Source: Trichoplax sp. H2
Taxonomy: Eukaryota > Placozoa > Uniplacotomia > Trichoplacea
Direction: 5' to 3'
Assembly: GCA_003344405.1 (NCBI GenBank)
Contig: NOWV01000013.1
Location: 930,001 to 994,000, forward strand
DNA length: 64,000 bases
This document shows, piece after piece, positions 37,501 through 50,000 of the stretch (position 1 is the stretch's first letter; every line of letters begins with the position of its first letter). The notes under the pieces were generated by a model. It saw nothing but the letters and a program-made list of their open reading frames with translations, searched no databases and was not told the origin of the DNA. The translations under genes and the position numbers were made by a program.

Positions 37501-39371
37501 TTGTAGATAAATATCATGAATCGCTCTAATGCTGCATGACACATCTAGTAGTCCATGGACTTTTCCTTTCGATGCAGCAGTCTTTCGCTATTTCATTTCG
37601 GGGAATCATAAATTCTCAACTAAACCCTATTCTCCATGGTTCTATCCAACTTTTATTTACTGTATCCCCTAATCCTTATTAGTTCTTCAAGACAAGTACT
37701 ATACGTTACTTTCGAATGAGAAAAACTTCGATTCAGTTGTTTTTCTAATTCCTATCATACTATTATGTGCTATCGCAGCAATGTCTGAAAGACAGCCGAT
37801 ATCGATCATTTCAGGATTACTCGTATACAAAATTTCGTCTATTCATTGCTCTATTCCATTTTCAGCTTTCGTGTGCCATCACAACACGTTCTTAATCTAT
37901 AATTCCTTAAAGACAAATACCATGGATCGCTTTATGACTGTAACGCATATTTCCGTTTCTCTATCGTGGATGTCGGTTATATTGCTATCCGTTGCTGGCT
38001 ATATGACATTTACGGGCCATACTCAAGGTAATCCATTTCATTCTATCGGTATATTAATGTCTCCATTAAACTATGAAGTTTTATATTGTTGACAAGGCTA
38101 AATATTAATGATATAAAGGTTAAGTCGGGATGCTAATTCAAGTCTTTTCTTTCTTATAACTTAATTTAACAGCGGATATTTTAGAGAATTATTGCAGTCA
38201 TGATTTCTTGGTGACCATTGCACGCTTATGTTATGGTATAACCATGATGTTAACTTATCCTATAGAATGCTTCGTATGTAGACAAGTAAGTAAGATAGAA
38301 CCAATACAAGCAAATAGCTAGCTGTTGAAGTTTATTGAAATGTCGTAGGTATAACTTTAAAATTATTTCCACGTAGATTATAGAACTTGTCTTTTTTGCT
38401 GGGCGAGAAGAATCAACCAGTCGTCATATCATTGTTACCTTGGCAATTATCGCTGCGACTTTACCCATTCCAATGGTTACTGACTGTCTTGGCACAGTTC
38501 TAGAACTAAATGTGAGAGATTATGTCTTATATAGGAAACGGCATTTTGTAGTTTATAGGATATTACCTGTCCATTCTCTATATCTAACGCATTGGTTGTA
38601 GGTCCTCGGACTTCATGTACTTATTTTTACTACCATTTTGATGACAATGAATGCGAATTCTCTCAATTTAACGAATATAATATCTATTTTAATTTTTTAT
38701 AGGGAAGCATAGCTGCAGTTCCATTAGGTTAGTTACCCATATCTAAACTTATTTGATAGTTGTCTCTAGCTTTAATTCAGAAAAATGCTATAATATGGTC
38801 AATTACTGGGAATGGTATAGCATTAACACCTAGGCAAGAAATAGCACTAGATAATATATTAACTAATAGTAAACTCATATGATAATTACACTGTTAGTAA
38901 GGTCAAGTTTAGATTTAAAATGTCATTTGAAATGATAAATTAACGAAAACGATACCCCAACCCTAATTAGGTGATAAATAGTATTTAAATATATTAGATC
39001 TAAGCGATTGTTTTACTTGGAAGTAGTGCTGATGATATCAGAAATTGGTTTGCTAAATGATAAATTAACCAAAAATGGCATGGCAGTCCAACATGAGCGG
39101 TAAACATACTAATAATATTTCTCTTTCATTATTCACCATTTTAGTTTTTATTTTTCCTTGTGCTTGCTATATAAAACTGGCTGAAGGATCAAATTATGCT
39201 CCTCGCAAAGTTATATCTGCAATCATCTTAGTGATTGGTATCGTAGTCTTAATCTTGGGTACTATCACTTCTATACTGGGAGCAAGAGAGTGTACTAATA
39301 CGCATAAACCACAGTTATCTTGGTGTAATGCCACAATTGATTTAAACACTACCAACAGCCTTTATTACTAA
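31557..39371 (+). CDS. SLC38A11: SLC38A11-like amino-acid transporter, gene A of tandem cluster
   Basis: Complete 16-exon model, 508 aa: 31557-31763, 31971-32006, 33725-33818, 34064-34138, 35735-35793, 36037-36112, 36265-36324, 36510-36616, 36760-36839, 36992-37040, 37191-37212, 37866-38027, 38173-38285, 38377-38511, 38703-38727, 39145-39371. The start ACCATGG is a good Kozak site. It belongs to the amino acid/auxin permease family (Pfam Aa_trans, 11 TM, LeuT-like fold). A polar N-terminus (about 90 aa, with DYQQL) precedes TM1 SSFNFINSIIGAGALG and MPYAMKQAGL. Further markers are DFTVILLVESG, FVCHHNTFLIYNSL (HHN at 293-295), GYMTFTGHTQ, ADILENYCS, MMLTYPIECFVCR, DCLGTVLELN and IFPCACYIKLAEG. 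These match vertebrate SLC38A11 better than other SLC38 members. Two N-glycosylation motifs (NAT, NTT) lie in the C-terminal tail. Substrate is not predictable from sequence. Confidence 0.94.
32320..32650. repeat. 60-70-bp diverged tandem repeat in gene A intron 2
   Basis: TATCATTTAGTCTTxxxCAGG followed by TCCTATTTGAGTTC recurs near 32321, 32391, 32452, 32512 and 32583. A related stretch is near 33150. It lies in the large intron between exons 2 and 3. Confidence 0.75.
37290..37910. repeat. About 190-bp tandem units in gene A intron 11, the last overlapping exon 12
   Basis: The exon 12 phrase ATTCCTTAAAGACAAATACC / ATGGATCGCTTTATG (37900-37935) has diverged relatives near 37317 (TTTCTGGTAGATAAATAAAT), 37497 (ATTCCTTGTAGATAAATATC, then ATGAATCGCTCTAATG) and 37683. 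Intervening sequence (CATCCAxxTTTTATxTACT) also repeats. The intron copies are not open across the motif. Confidence 0.65.
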
Positions 39372-42300
39372 TGCGATTTGATTCAAGTGGGTTGTAAGTA
39401 ATTCTGCGATATGATACAGTTACTACCTCCAATTACTGTACGTATAGTTAACATAATCATGATACTGATGGATTTAAAATAAGAATCTTATGACCCTCTT
39501 GGAAGAAGACTAACAGCAATTGTAATATTATCTATATCTTTTATGACTTATTTGATTGGCAGTCAATTCAGATAGGTAGATATATGATACCTGATAAAGC
39601 TGCAGCTGTCTTGGGTGATATTAATATCAGTGTCCTTTACGACTGAATTTCAAGCATCACCGAAATAGCAAAGTTTAATACTTTTATACTTTCAAAATAT
39701 ATATCATTACTTATCAACAACGCATTTAGAGCTAGCCTAATAAAAATCAAAGGTAATGCAACATCATCGAATTATCTAAGTTAATGCCATAAGTAATGTT
39801 AAAAGTGTCAAAATTCCGGGACTAATTTGATTATATGCAAAAGGAGATATACGGTACAGTGATATTACCGGAATATCTAGGTTTAGACTTAATTCTACCT
39901 TCATAAATATATTCATTTCATGAATTATGCGTTTTGTGACTAATGCGACTAGTTTTAGACTCTAATTACATATTGATGTTAACCAGTATCTTCATAAACG
40001 GATTTGCCTATGATGGATGATTGATGAAGTGATATCCGAGATTATTTATTGCCCCAATTTAGTGTTAACCTTAAGTCTTAATAGTGAAATCCATTCACTA
40101 TCATTTTAACTCTACTAGTTAGTGTAAGAGTTCACAATTATGCTTATGTAAACCAGGAAGATACAATTTGAGTTATCTCTGTAATTTCCGCTAGATATTT
40201 TGATTAGTTGATCTGCCCAAAAAGTCGTAAAACTAAAGCCACCATAACTATCGTATGGAGCGATTATTACATAGTAGTGTCTTATGTTCTGAACTGCTTG
40301 TTGCATATTTAGCTTAAATATTACCTTTTTGCAACTTAAACTGAAAGTAACTAACTTTACCATCTATAGACCAGCTAAATACATGTATAATTAAAGCGTA
40401 TGTTGCTTAAGTTACACTACACAAAATTTGGTATCGGAAATTGCCATCTAACTCACAATGATATTGATAAGTGATTCTGAAATGTAGTGACAGGATATGC
40501 TAATTTCAAAGCACTTCCTCCATAATAATTCCAATTTCAATTATAGAATACCCTATTAACTTCTAAACGTTTGATAAAATTTCCTATTAGAGGACAGCAA
40601 TGATATATATATATATACATATATACAAATATAGCATTGAAACTCAGAAATTATTATGCGCCTTGCTAACTAGATACGGTAATTTATGTATCTACAGGCC
40701 AGTGTTACTAATATGATGGATGAGTATTACATAGACATATATATAGATTATGCTACCAAAGTATTTACAGCTACGTTGTCTAAGATCAGCTTTCTTCGCT
40801 GGTTACTTAGCTAATATATACAAATTTGTATTTACGAGTGCTTAATGTTTGCTTTCATGATTGATAAAATCAAATTTTAGCAGAAGGCAACTTAAATAGA
40901 TTACGCAAAGTATACTTTGCTAATACGTAAGATTTCCGATTAATTTCATCTTCTCAAAGAAAAAACTTCATTGCTTAAAAAACTATCATGTGATCAACGC
41001 TACAGATTTATTGCAATCTTATTATGGTTATTTCGAGATATCAAGCAATTAATCTATTTTCATTTCGTTAATCCTGTTATAAATGATATTGTGATTATTA
41101 ACTATAGTAACAGAATTAAATTATGTCTTGGTATGTCAGAATCTAGTGTTATGTTGGAATGTCTTTTAAGCTCAGAGTGTAATATCTATGTTATCATGGT
41201 CTATAATTATTAAAGTGGTAATACTTTTAGTATAAGATATGTTACAAATTATAACATCAGTAAATTTATTTAGAATTAACAATGCTCAAAAATGTTCTAG
41301 ATATATGGATAAAGGCTACATAATCACTAGAATAAAAGAAACACTTGTTAAAAATCGATGTAATACATCAACGGGCGTAGATTTTGTATAAATGCAACAA
41401 GAGTATTGTACCAATGTATAAAATCTATCTCGGGCTTATTAGTGAACCTTGTGAGATTCTTACATCATATTACACGACACATTTGATTCTGCTTACAATA
41501 AGGTGTCGATTTCGTATCAATAAAGTACGAATATATTACTGAAATACCTACCATAATTAATTGTTTGAATATGTATACGTGTAAGACCACAAAAAAGTTT
41601 CATTTCGAGCTTATTAACGAACTTTGTGAGGTTCTTATACTATACTTTTGATGCTAATAAAGTGTAATATATTCAAATAAGGATGGGTTGTCGTTCGCAT
41701 GCAGTTAACGATTCCATCTTTATATGATTAAATGGTGACGGTGGTGTATTATTTAGTAAGGTATTAGTCAGTAAATGTAGAATTGCAACGATTACACGGT
41801 AGTCTATACCTACCAATATTACATCGTAAATTTCTAAGTACAATTAAGCAGCCTAATGTGATTGGATCCTATCAAACATGAGATTGTGTGAATATGTTGT
41901 TGTCAAACTGAGAAAATATCTAAGGAATAGCGCGCCTAATCCGAATAAAAGGCTAACGTATTTACTAATAAGCTCGAATGAAGACGCAGAGATGATTGAA
42001 CTGCTAAACTTTGCCGTATATTATGCAGTTGTCAAATCGATTCAATTTCATTATACTAGGTCAACAAGAAGAGACTAGCAATATCCATACTTTTTGATGA
42101 TAATAAGGAGAAAAGCATCCTCAAGATTTAATAGCTTCTTATAATTGTAAATTATGATCACCTTCTGGTTGAAAGCAACCGTTTATGCAAAGTCGTCGCT
42201 TTGCGCCTGTATAGACCAGATTACAAATACATTCATAAATATTACTTAGGATATTGTTGATGATATTATTGGACCCTCATTTTCATGGGTATAAATTTCT

Positions 42301-45300
42301 AATAACGCTATAGATTTAAGTTCTTTATAGAATTCTCTGTGAGTACAAATGTTCAAATTTGATTCAATAATCATCACAAATTATTGTTAACCAAAGCAAT
42401 ACTTAAATTTTGGATTATCAACAACTCTATACCTATGTGATTTATGGGCAAGTTTAAATGCTTGTACGTAATGACTTTTTACAATAATATCAGTTTCGAA
42501 TTTACCGACATTAAAATTGATGGATCTCTAATATCCCATTTTAAAATTAAGTTAATGAGTTCATTTGAGCTCAACATATTTCGCTATTATTGTCTAAAAT
42601 GTAAGTATACCTATGAGCAAACTTAACATTTAATTTGTTACGGCAGTTGAATATTGATTTCGTAGATATCGATTAACGAATATGAATTATTGATACATAA
42701 ACCCTTCTTTTCGTTATGGAATTGCAATGGATCATAATTATTTCATCAAGTCGCTAATGTAAAAATTTTTATAAGTCTTTGAATTTTACCGTCATCGTCT
42801 TCATCTTAATTTAAGTATACTTATTAATGAACTTTGGATGTTATCAGTGATCTTATTTTATAATAATTTAGCTAGTAAAGGCTAATAAATATAGGTTGAG
42901 TGATACGTCAAAGAACTTGTGTTGTAGTGGTATTTGTAAAACTTTCGAATCTATCTATTACAATTGTTTTTAATTCAGCTGGCATTACCATTTTCGACAC
43001 TATAATATTTCTACATTTATCTAACGGGATGCTGATGAATGTAATTTATACGTATGATATATAAAAGTTTCTATAATATTATCATATATAATTAAATTAT
43101 AATCATCTTGATATAATTTCGATTTATATGATATTGTATGTTGAATACATTTAGAATAAGCACATATGGTATTTTCATTTTGTAAAGACAATGAGATATT
43201 ACTGTTACTTACTTTTATGAAGTAATAAAGACTATGCACCGGTCTTAATTACCGGATAGGCTTTATTCAAGTTGACTGTATAAAAATAAGAATTTCAATG
43301 ATATTTATAATAAGAATGCTACTATGTATACTCATATTATTTTGGAATATAAAACAACGCCTTTTAAAAGAATACAGGTTCATAAAAATAAGACTACTAT
43401 TTAGCGACAGCAATTGATATTTTAATCATGAACAATAATATCAACTACCACAGAGATTAAGCCAATGAGCGCTAAATTAAAGTTTGCTTCCTGAGTTTCA
43501 TATATTAGCTGTGATTGATTGTGAGGCAATTTACTTATCGCTTAATAATTTATATCATCAGTACTAAAACGATATTGAAATTATTAAATTACATTTCTTG
43601 AGGTTAAATTTGATTTTCTCTGATCATTGCCAAGAGTAGAATCTTATTAACAAGTAAAGGTAAATATGCCAATTAAATCAAGTAATCAATATTATGTAAC
43701 GATATCTATTGCTCCATCTTCAGTTGTTCAAATTGTTGAACTAACAAAATCAGTCTACCCTTCTTAAATACTCTATCATTTTTATACCTGTAAATTATAA
43801 TTGTATTTGCAATGGGGTATTTGATCATTTAAGAGTGTATCAATCCAGTACGTTGATAGGATCCGTAATAGCTGTCTGTAAGATTCTACATCTCGTAGAT
43901 ACAGATTTAGAGAAAATGTTGCCAGGGCATTGATTATTTCAAAGTCTATTGAACTATTTCGTAGAAAATAATAAAATAACTTGTCTATTTCTCAAAGTAA
44001 GGTTCTAGCCAGCTGTTACCAATGTGCTAGTTAATAATGGATTTTACCTGTTATTTTTGACATTATCAAGACAATATTAGGCCTTTCAGTGTAGTGGTAT
44101 GAATAGAATGAAATCACTGAGGAGGCAATTAATAAATAATTGTAATTGATAGGAAACAGGCGTACAATGCAGCAATTAGCTTTAATGTCTCAATAATTCA
44201 TAACACCTAGGCCATGTTAATCTAACCTTTAAATCCATATCTATAACAATTTTAATGTAGTGCTCCAAACCGTTAGGCTACCGATATCGGCCAAGATGCG
44301 ACCTAAAATATTTTAATTCTAAATGATGAAGAAGTACCGCACCAAAGTTTTATCATCGCTTCTCATAATTTTTTGTCCCGTCATATAAATAAATATCCGC
44401 TATCTTTACCTTCAACAATACGCCAATTGTAACACCATTTTTAGTCACCTATTCGCAGTTATGACATATTGGTAATCAAAAGAAGGTAAAACTACGAGTA
44501 TAGTTAAACAGTCTAAATCAAAATATCCAGGGCTTATGTAGATTCTAAGGTGTAAGCATCATGTTATTTTTGTAATGGCAAAATACCTGTATATTGAATA
44601 TAAAATTATTCTAGAAATTAATATTAAGAAAGCGAAAGTATCGAAGCTTTCTTTTGCCTTTACGTACAATATGCAAACCAGTAGTAATTTTATGCTTTGT
44701 TTTATTTCAATCTCAATTTTAGTTGCCAAGGCTGTTTATATGAATGATAATATTAGAAGAGTTAAACTAATGTATTGACGTCAAGCTATCTGGGCAGAAA
44801 ATACAATATTGATGTTCAATGCAATGATTATAACTACTCTCAGTTATTGACTTGTTAATGCATCATAGTTTATTTTTAAACAGCTCTACCATAGGAAAAT
44901 TTCGTGTCTTTGATACGGTATCTATGCGTAGCTTACAGCCGATATCTCGGAGTATACAGGTAACTAAAGCTGTTGAGAGTTTGCAAATGCTGTCCTATAG
45001 CGAAATCTATCTAGTCCTACCAGATAGAAATGAAATCAATCTGTTAGTCCAAGTGCCAGGGAACATTTTAAACTTTCATACGTAATCGTGGCGCATAACC
45101 TGGTATATTTAGTCGTACTAGATAGGAACGAGATCAACTCCTTCTAGCCCAAGAACTATAGGATATTTTTAACTTTCATAGGTGATCGTAACGCGTACGC
45201 TTCTATATTTAATCTTACAAGATAGGAACGAAATCAATTCTCGCTAGTCTAGATACTAGGGTAAATTTTAACTAAACTTTCGTACGTGATCGTAACGCAT

Positions 45301-47026
45301 ATTCTGCTATATTTAGTCCTATCAGACAGAAATGAATCAATTCCTGCTAGTTAAAGTACTACAGGATATTTTAATTAAACTTTCACAGGTGATCGTTTCG
45401 CATACCCTACCATATTTTAAGTTTCTACCCTATTCTGGATTAATTTCACTAAGGTAGTGCAAGTGAAATTTCTAACACTGAAATTAAGCCAAATAATTAT
45501 GAATAAAAATTTTTTTCGATATTATACCATCCATATAGAAATCATGGTAAGAACTGAATTTAAGTTACTACAGCTATAAACTAGCGTTTCGAAAGATATC
45601 AATATATTCGGGAAATGTCATAATACAAGAACAGGGTTGTAGCAACGCTAAAATTAGCCGTCTATGAGGATAGTACCAGTGGTATGTAGGTGGAAAATAT
45701 CATAGCTTTCGCATTATTTGAAAATAATTATCATGATATAAGCTTTATTGACAGTTTCTAGTTTCTGGTATGAAGTATTGTAAACCTTTCACCAAATATC
45801 GAAAGAGTAGTTATATACCTGGGGCGTAACATGCGTTTATAAGCCTTTGCTGCGCAATCAATTGCAGTAAAATACTGCCCTAGATGCATCCTGAAATATG
45901 CAGCTGGAAAGAATAGATCGAGAAATTTATTATTTGAAAGCATATAGTTAGTAGAAGAGTTAAGAGGGAATTTTCTTAACTTCATTTATTTAATTTGGTA
46001 TTAGGATATTATCTTATAATACCGTTATATTGTTAGCGATTTCTGCTTTTTAAAATGATATAAAAGCATAATGTATGACTATTAGGTCAGGAAGATGGCA
46101 ATCATCCTTCTCGCAAAGTGAACCCTTTAACTCATGCTTCGCACTCTTACACTATGATTACTCACCATATCGTTCAATGCTTATAACTAACTAGTACAAT
46201 AACTAATTTGTTTTCATAGGCCATCACAGACAAAGAAGTAAACGCTGCTGTGATGGAATACAATCGCAATTAGCATATAATTGCCTCAGGGTAACCCAAT
46301 GATGACAATGGCTTCTCGGTCAAAATTTGAAGAATCAGTTAGAATAAAAGTTTTGTCTACAAGCGAAACAATTATTATTACATGTTGTCGTCGCTTTCTC
46401 CTTTAATTAGTAAAGGAAATTTTCTATATTAGAATAACGTACGTAAATCCTCAAGAATCACTACAATAGATCGTTAATTAGCGGCCCTGCCTAGCAAGAT
46501 GGTATAAGATCAAGCTACTCGAATGAGGAATCAATTTTCCTAGTATCAAATTGCTGTATCTACTCGTAAAATTGGCCTAGAAAAAAGAGGAAACGATTAC
46601 TTTCGTTGTAACGACGAATATTAATTACTGTATAGAGTGTAGCGGCACTCCATCTTGGTCATTATTACGAATTTATTCCACTAGAAGTAGTTTAAATCGT
46701 TACTTTCCTACTCCTGGTCGTACGAACATTCTGATGTAGTACAGTAATGAACGATCGATTGAACTAAATACTGAATTATAAATACGCCTTTAAACATCTC
46801 GTAAGGTCTTTTTTCATAACATCTTCTCCAGTATTGTTTCTTCTTATATTAATTATTAATATCCGCTTTACTACGTTGAATTTACTGTATTGGTTCTGCA
46901 TAGAAAATGGCACATTTATGCCAACGTATTTGTTCGTAGAGAGTAGTCTATTAATTATTACTGGAGGATATGTTAGGTAACGTAAAGCCTTTGCTAAATA
47001 TCTAAAATTATGATTGTCTATAGGAT
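39372..47026. other. 7.6-kb spacer between transporter genes A and B
   Basis: No gene called; frames here are short and without motifs. It contains a TA microsatellite near 40604-40630, a two-copy repeat of a CGGGCTTATTAGTGAACCTT-like phrase near 41429 and 41605, and the 45-kb array listed separately. Near 47010-47023, TTGTCTATAG just upstream of the gene B start resembles a splice acceptor, so the gene B 5' UTR may be spliced. Confidence 0.4.
44985..45420. repeat. About 100-bp tandem repeat, four copies
   Basis: Units carry AGATAGGAACGAAATCAATT, then CTAGTCCAAGTACTA.GG, AACTTTCAT.. and GTGATCGTAACGCATAC. The first phrase occurs near 45019, 45118, 45217 and 45327. Intergenic, non-coding. Confidence 0.85.
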
Positions 47027-50000
47027 ATGACAGAATCTGACGAGAAGAAAATGAATCGAAAAGGTTACTTAGAATTATCGGATAGCCACACGCTGAATGG
47101 AAAGGATCATCGGCAAGGGAATGGCAGTTATCAGCTTGGTGATGATGAAGCAGAGCCAATTCCAGTCCCCTCGATTGGTATTAAAGCCAATTTAGACGAT
47201 GATGAAAGGGAAGATATAGAGGAAGAAGTAAGGGAATAGTCTCCTCTATCGCTAGTTTATTCGTTCAGATATGACTCTATACTGTCTAGACCGTTTCAAG
47301 GAGTAAAATAACTGGCAATAACGGTGTTTTATCGCGTTCTTGTAGCAATTCTAACTTGAAATTATTTGATTTCCATTTTATTTTCCTCCTTTACTTTAAA
47401 CTTACCTGCTGTTTGATCCAATTCATCAACCAATCTAATGGTGACAGTATAATGATAAACAAGCTTTAATCCCGGTAAGACTAAGTAAGAATAAATGGCG
47501 GATAATTATAGTCGAAATGGACAGTCGCTATTCCTCTTACCTTATCTAGCTCTAGTTCTAGTTCTACGCTTGTGACTAATATTTAAGTCATTCCTAACTA
47601 ATTTAATACTTACTAATCGCTACTACCGAAATATTAATTAATTTTGGCTGTTTGCACCAAAACTAAATAATAATACAGCAGCCAACGATTTTCAATTAAC
47701 TTATGAATAGAGTGATAGAAAGATTTGGATATTTTCCTTGTTTCAGTCGGGACTAACTATTCTCATGTCTCTCCATCAATATAATTTAATAATGTGGCAG
47801 CATTCTACGGACGATGATGATTGTAAGGATGAAGAAACTGGTAGCATGGCGAGTAGTATATTTAATATCCTCAATACTATAATTGGTGCTGGGATTATCG
47901 GTAAGTAATGTCAATCGGATTAGCTTGGAGACATTAAATAAGGTGCATTCGTCTTTGATTTTTAAACTGATTGCAAATATTATCGTACAGAATGATTACT
48001 ATTGAAACAGAGCAAGGCTTTGACGGACAGATTACTGATGTTACGAAACTAATTTTAGGGATACCTTATTCCTTTCGACTCGCTGGTTTAGGGTTAGGGA
48101 TTATCATCTTAACTTTGGTAGCCATAATAAGCGGTAAGGAATTCTTTAGTTGGTAAAATGTAGAAAAATACGTCGGGGATGATCACCCATTTTAGGAGAT
48201 CAATAGTAAATGAGAAAATCTTGGTTTGACTAGTCATTGAAAATTAGAAAAGCCGCAAAATAATAGTATAGATTGTTTTAAAAAAATAATTCATCAAAAT
48301 AGTTTATTCGTATTAAAACCTTTCATAAATGGCTAAATCATGCAGGTTACTCGTGTTCAAGACAGGTTTAGAAATATTTAAATACTGCGTTTCATGTACT
48401 AGCAATTCAAGGAGTTGATGAAAATTGAACCAAAGTTCGCCATTTAGTTCACAAACATACGTGTATAAGTATCAAAAAAGTTCCTTGATGCAACCCTTCT
48501 AAATTACAAAAAAATCAGGCAGATTACCATTGTCATAAACGAACTTATGGACATTTAAATAGTATTTCAGCGTGCTATCAATGGAAGAAGTTGGTGAAAA
48601 TTGAGTGTAATCTACTATAAGTCGCGTCGGATATTAAAATAGTTCTTCTTGAAGAATGAAGCCCTTTTAAGTTGTAGAAATTATACAGATTACCATTGTC
48701 ACAGATAGATTTATGGCCATTTAAATACTGTTTTCGCTTACTATTAATGAAAGGAGTTGGTGAAAATTGCAATAAATCGTTTCAAATAAAAATTGAATGA
48801 AATTTACTGTAGAGTTCACAAAGAGGTCACGGCAGATATTAAAATGATTCTTCTTGAAGAATGATCTCCTTATAAGTTGCAAAAATTATATGGATTACCA
48901 TTATCATAGACAGATTTATAGAGCTTAAATATAAGGTTAGCTGAATATCGAAAATGTTTCATTCAAAGATTGAGATTTTTATAGATTGCAAAATCGAGGC
49001 GGTTACTAGTATCAAAGATGGCTTGCAGGCATTTAAACATTATTCTAAATGTGTTTGAGTACTCTATCAGTGAAAAGAAAGAATTAAAATCCAATCTAAA
49101 TCAATAGTTTTAGATGAAAATAGAGAATGGTAGAATTGACTATCGAGTTGACAAATTGAGTGGTAGTTAATATCTAAAAAATTTCTCTCAGAGTCTAGTA
49201 GAAAATCTTAAGGTTATTTATGAATTATCATTGCCATCATAATACTTATTAAACCAAGAATATTTTTGTTGTAGATGTGCAATCAGCTGGATTGGAATTG
49301 AATAGGATTCATTATGTTGATCTTAGTCATGTTCTAAACTCATTAAAGCGACCATTTTATCAGGAAGCATTTTTATTTCATTAATGAATTGCAGTTATTT
49401 CATCAGAAACTAATTAATGTCGATCGATAATACAATCCATTTCAACTACCGACTCATTCTAAATTAGTTTGCCAAATGAATATTAATGATATTCTAAGCT
49501 ATGGAAACAAGTTTACTTTTATTAGGCGTAGATAAATAATATTCTTAGCAGTGGAAGCGGCCAATTTATCTAAAGCCGTATTAAAACCCAAGGGCATTTG
49601 AAGCAATTGTAGCCCATTTATTGCATTAATTTTCAATAAGAAACTATCGTCATTGATATAGAAATGATTTCACTACTTGATAGTTAAATAAAATAGAAGT
49701 ATATACCTCAAATGTTTAATTGAAGTCAATTTCTTTAACGGTAGATTATGGCCTCATCATGCTAATCAAAGCCGGAACGATAACCGATGAGAATTCCTAT
49801 CGTGTAAGTTACAAGTTTTGCTCACCGAGTCCTCATAAAATATTCATTATGGAGAGTCGAATTGTTATCGCTAGCTTTCAATGTTGTTGTTGTTCAACTC
49901 TTATGATGGAATATTGTTAGCTAGCAATAGTGCAAATAGAGCAAAGGCAAATACAACTTTTTCATTCGATATTCAATAACAGGGGGTAATGACCGCCGCA

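Noticed and set aside
40604-40630. TA-rich microsatellite as a possible regulatory element
   Set aside because: Plain dinucleotide run, expected in AT-rich intergenic DNA.
45758-45985. Minus-strand frame with FFPAAYF, resembling the IFPAACYLK motif of the transporters
   Set aside because: Only seven residues match, the strand is opposite to the cluster and the rest shows no similarity; treated as chance.
46776-47159. 127-aa minus-strand frame over the start of gene B
   Set aside because: It overlaps gene B exon 1, whose frame, start and donor are supported by the tandem paralogues.
47746-47800. Extended gene B exon 3 starting at the CTTGTTTCAG acceptor
   Set aside because: It stays in frame but would add SGLTILMSLHQYNLIMWQ, absent from A and C; the stretch has a branch-point-like CTAAC and pyrimidine tract, so it is probably intron.
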